A stretch of 64,000 nucleotides of DNA from Tunicatimonas pelagia. GTDB lineage: Bacteria; Bacteroidota; Bacteroidia; Cytophagales; Cyclobacteriaceae. A model generated the notes under the pieces. That model was not told the origin of the DNA, did not search any database, and worked only from the letters and a program-made list of their open reading frames with translations. The DNA is taken from NCBI RefSeq assembly GCF_030506325.1, contig NZ_CP120683.1, positions 2,356,001-2,420,000 on the forward strand. The letters are read 5' to 3'. The position numbers were made by a program, and so were the translations under genes. Shown one piece after another: positions 61,088-64,000 of this stretch (the stretch's first letter is position 1; each line of letters begins with the position of its first letter).

Positions 61088-64000
61088 CTAGTAGTTTTCT
61101 TTATAGTGGTAGATTTGCTTACTGACCTGCCTTTCTACCACGTATTGTATCTCCTGGTAGGTAGCAATTAGTCGTCCCATACCGTCGTACTCAAAGCGGG
61201 TGTAAAAATTATCGGCGTCTAGTATGTAGGTCAGCTCATCGGTAATGGGGTCGTATACGTAAGAGGTCATGCTGGCATCCAGCGGATGAAAGCGGAAGTC
61301 ATCAAAGTATACGGTACCTGCTTTAGCGGTCTCGTTTTTGCATCCTACTTCGGTAATAGTACCAGGAGGAACATCCAGGGTAATCAGATGCCAGGCTCCG
61401 GCTTGCACTCCGGTTTGCTGGGCACTCTGGGTAATGGTATTGCCATCTACTTGGGCGTATAGTTGGGCATCGGCTAGTTTATCATCATCCTGCACGTACA
61501 CCCAGGCACTTACCCGATGAGCCCGGGCGGCATTAGTTCGCTGAGGGATAAACGTAAAGCAGCGTTGCCCCTGAGGAATACCGATGCTGTATTGCCCCGT
61601 ATGACTAAAGGCGGTGGTAGCCGGCCAGTTGCCTCCCGTTACTCCCCCTTCGGTATTCCAGTCGGCCAAAGCTTCGGCTCCGGAGTAGGCAAACTCATCA
61701 TAATTGGCATTGGCTACCGTGGCTAGTACCCGCTGCTGCTGGTTATCCATGCGGGTAGCCGCATAATTATTATTGATATCCATCGCTTCCAACGCGTGAG
61801 AGTAGGGATCGTATAGCGTAATCTCAGTCTGTCTTTCCCAGTTAGGATCATCGCTCTCCTCATTATAGTTCCAGGCCATAAATGGCACCAAGCTATTGGC
61901 GGGAGCTGTACCATCCGCCTGTAAGGCTACTCCATCGCCAATCCAGCTAAAGCTGCGGTGCTTACGCCATATTCCCGGTTGTTTACCTGCTGGTAAATCA
62001 TCGGGGCGAGCATCCAGGTTCCAAGATGGTAGTATCTCCACTTGGTCACTCCAGGTCTGTGCCCCCGCCGAAACAATCCCCTCAGGCAAGTAATCTACCT
62101 GCGGAAACTGATCGGGATTGAAGTTGGGGTTGATTTTATACGTCATACTTTCGGCCGACTGGATGAGCATATGCTTGTTAGCCGAATTCTTTACTTTTAG
62201 TCCCATTGCCTCGTAGGCCGGAATACGGTAAGCGGGAGTGGATAGGGTAACGAACTGATTGCCGTAGCTATCTTCCGTCCAGGTTTCGGTCGGCTCACCG
62301 GAATAAAAGTCAAACGCCAGGTTCCGTTGCTCAGAGGCGATCCCCGTTTTATAGTTAATGGTTGTAGTACCTAGTACTACCGAGGGGTACTCTTCTTTTA
62401 TCGTTTGGATGGTCTGCCGTACGTCTCTAATCGGCGTAGAGCCATCGGCTTGAGGCACCTCTTTTTTAACGATACGGTTCTCCTGAAACAACTGGGTAAT
62501 CAATCCCTGCCCGCCAAAGCGGTCGATCAAATCCTGGCGGTAGCCTTCGTCGTTGAGGGTAGTGTTAATCTCGTGGTCGTCGTACAGATAGTGGGTACGT
62601 GTTTCGGATAGCAAAACTCCCCCTTTACCGTACTGCTCTACTTTTTTCAGCGCACCTACTGCCGTAGAAAAGTCGCGCATGGTTACTACTCTTCCTTCCA
62701 GCTCCTCGCTAGCACAGTCTTCACAATCGCGGGTACGCCGCGAGATCATATCCTCCTCAAAGGTCTGAAAGGTGTAAGCTACCGCCCCTGGCACCTGAAA
62801 GGGAGGCTCCTCATCGTACTGCACCTCCTCAGTCACCGTTACTCGCCCATATACTACCCCCGGTGGTGGTACTTCCCGGGCGTTGGCGAGGAGGTTGGAG
62901 AAACCTTGGTACAAATTTGTTAGATATTCCTCTGTTGCTTCTATCTGACGCTGTAGCTCTCCATTAAGTCTTGAAAGATTTGGAGGGCTCCAATCACCAA
63001 AATCTAATATATTTTGATCAAGTCCAGTTGGTTCGTAGCTAGTAGTACCGTTTTCGTAAGTATATCTAGTGTTAAATAATTTTGCTTGATCTGCAAGGGA
63101 TACACTCTCTACTCTTAAACCACCTCCTTTTTGCCCAAACTCACTCTCAAATGATAAATTTCCTCCGATCCATATCGGAGGAAATTTATAATCAACATCT
63201 ATGTTTACCTTTTTTCCTTCAAGATCGATACAGTCTCCCTGAAATAGTACTCTCCCTTTGATTTCGGTAAGCTTACTAAAAAATATTGGAGATTCAACAT
63301 CAATACTATTTTCACTAATACTGACTATTGCTAAGTCATCTTCAGAATAAGAAATATTTTCATATATATTGCCCCCATCTATTCTATCACCATCACAAAT
63401 AATTGCTGAACTCTTATTGAAAAAAAATCTGATTAACCCTTGCAAACTAATCCTTGAGTTTTCAGAAAATACATTTTGGTAGTCACCTATCTGATCATAA
63501 AATTCAATTCTAACAATTTCGCCTTCTACAGGGCTGGCCGATGCGATCCTTAAAACTTTACTTTTATGTAACTTTGGTTTAATATACTCATCACTATCAT
63601 AGTCAATACTTATCACTGACCCTAAGCTAGTTCTTAAATTTTTTAGCGACCAAGAATCAGTGTGCTCCGAAGATTTTTTGCTTATGAGGCGACTCAAGTT
63701 CTCGTTACTTAAATCTTCGTAGTCCGATTTATAGTAGCCCCACATATCGTAGGCTTCGGCATCGTAAGGATAGTTTTCAGATTTTACTACTTGTACCGGA
63801 GCATTATCTAATGATGTTAAAAGCAAGCTTCTGTTTACTACGTTTGCTCTTACACTGTTGCTTCCGGTAATCTCGGTGATACGGCATAGGTATGCTCTTC
63901 CTTCGTGCTCAAACTTTATCATTTCTCCCACTGAAAAAACGCCCTCCTGTAAATTCTCAACCTTAATACTATTGAATAAGATGGTGTTTACTCGGGATAC
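61088..64000 (-). CDS. RHS/YD-type secreted protein, first gene of the RHS operon (5' end outside the window)
   Basis: At least 970 residues; the frame remains open to the window edge (…VFSVGEMIKFEHEGRAYLC), so the start is not here. The N-terminal half seen is beta-rich with repeated lamina-like strands; the middle has YGKGGVLLSETRTHYLYDDHE; a carbohydrate-binding-like jelly roll follows (GQYSIGIPQGQRCFTFIPQ…VSAWVYVQDDDKLADAQLYAQVDG…TVYFDDFRFHP). It ends with a YD repeat (FEYDGMGRLIATYQE). Its stop is 8 bp before the split RHS gene, so both are one operon. Confidence 0.8.
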   Translation of the reverse strand, partial: VSRVNTILFNSIKVENLQEGVFSVGEMIKFEHEGRAYLCRITEITGSNSVRANVVNRSLLLTSLDNAPVQVVKSENYPYDAEAYDMWGYYKSDYEDLSNENLSRLISKKSSEHTDSWSLKNLRTSLGSVISIDYDSDEYIKPKLHKSKVLRIASASPVEGEIVRIEFYDQIGDYQNVFSENSRISLQGLIRFFFNKSSAIICDGDRIDGGNIYENISYSEDDLAIVSISENSIDVESPIFFSKLTEIKGRVLFQGDCIDLEGKKVNIDVDYKFPPIWIGGNLSFESEFGQKGGGLRVESVSLADQAKLFNTRYTYENGTTSYEPTGLDQNILDFGDWSPPNLSRLNGELQRQIEATEEYLTNLYQGFSNLLANAREVPPPGVVYGRVTVTEEVQYDEEPPFQVPGAVAYTFQTFEEDMISRRTRDCEDCASEELEGRVVTMRDFSTAVGALKKVEQYGKGGVLLSETRTHYLYDDHEINTTLNDEGYRQDLIDRFGGQGLITQLFQENRIVKKEVPQADGSTPIRDVRQTIQTIKEEYPSVVLGTTTINYKTGIASEQRNLAFDFYSGEPTETWTEDSYGNQFVTLSTPAYRIPAYEAMGLKVKNSANKHMLIQSAESMTYKINPNFNPDQFPQVDYLPEGIVSAGAQTWSDQVEILPSWNLDARPDDLPAGKQPGIWRKHRSFSWIGDGVALQADGTAPANSLVPFMAWNYNEESDDPNWERQTEITLYDPYSHALEAMDINNNYAATRMDNQQQRVLATVANANYDEFAYSGAEALADWNTEGGVTGGNWPATTAFSHTGQYSIGIPQGQRCFTFIPQRTNAARAHRVSAWVYVQDDDKLADAQLYAQVDGNTITQSAQQTGVQAGAWHLITLDVPPGTITEVGCKNETAKAGTVYFDDFRFHPLDASMTSYVYDPITDELTYILDADNFYTRFEYDGMGRLIATYQEIQYVVERQVSKQIYHYKENY

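Overview
The window looks like chromosomal DNA of a member of the Bacteroidota, probably a Cytophagales-type environmental bacterium. The evidence is type-IX-secretion (T9SS) C-terminal sorting domains, TTTG-N19-TAnnTTTG promoters, a LuxC-like acyl-CoA reductase beside a 4Fe-4S ferredoxin, and large YD-repeat (RHS) proteins. No rRNA, tRNA or CRISPR array was recognised.

Layout. 1-4.4 kb: secreted and lipoprotein genes, then a divergent MarR/TspO-like pair. 4.5-8.9 kb: an IS66-family element with a frameshifted tnpC, then an ISKra4-family element with a 9-bp target duplication that splits a Uma2-like gene. 8.9-18.2 kb: ordinary housekeeping genes (LuxC-like reductase, ferredoxin, double retropepsin-PDZ protein, HupE-like protein, CAT-like acetyltransferase, Nudix, DUF2062, TrkH, heptose kinase, aminotransferase). 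18.2-21.4 kb: a MITE-like repeat and a decayed secreted repeat protein. 21.5-64 kb: one large RHS polymorphic-toxin locus read leftward, shattered by two kinds of mobile DNA.

The most interesting object is a 7,969-bp element present as two apparently identical tandem copies (24619-32587 and 32588-40556). Each unit carries two overlapping tyrosine recombinases, a CHC2/TOPRIM primase-ATPase, an XRE regulator with a RelE-like toxin-antitoxin pair, and, at one end, an RHS C-terminal tail with a small two-helix membrane protein that may be its immunity factor. All three junctions carry the same 45 bp, which encode the RHS core motif (LRQYDAVVGRWL). Insertion has therefore fused the RHS body in frame to an element-borne tail and pushed the previous tail 16 kb downstream with its own immunity-like genes. 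I read this as a self-mobile toxin-tip cassette that uses the RHS core as its attachment site. Older remnants at 21.6-23.3 kb suggest repeated use of the site.

The same RHS gene is split a second time by a compact Mu-like transposable prophage (about 44498-60062). It has repressor, Ner-like, MuA-like and MuB-like genes, a GemA-like gene, a ClpP-like protease, a tape measure, and a right-end cargo of an ImmA/IrrE-type metallopeptidase plus a P63C protein. It has no recognisable large terminase, portal, capsid, sheath or lysis genes. Removing it in silico joins 60063-61079 to 39831-44495 into one open RHS reading frame of about 1,893 codons. A second RHS protein gene (61088 to beyond the window end) lies directly upstream in the same operon.
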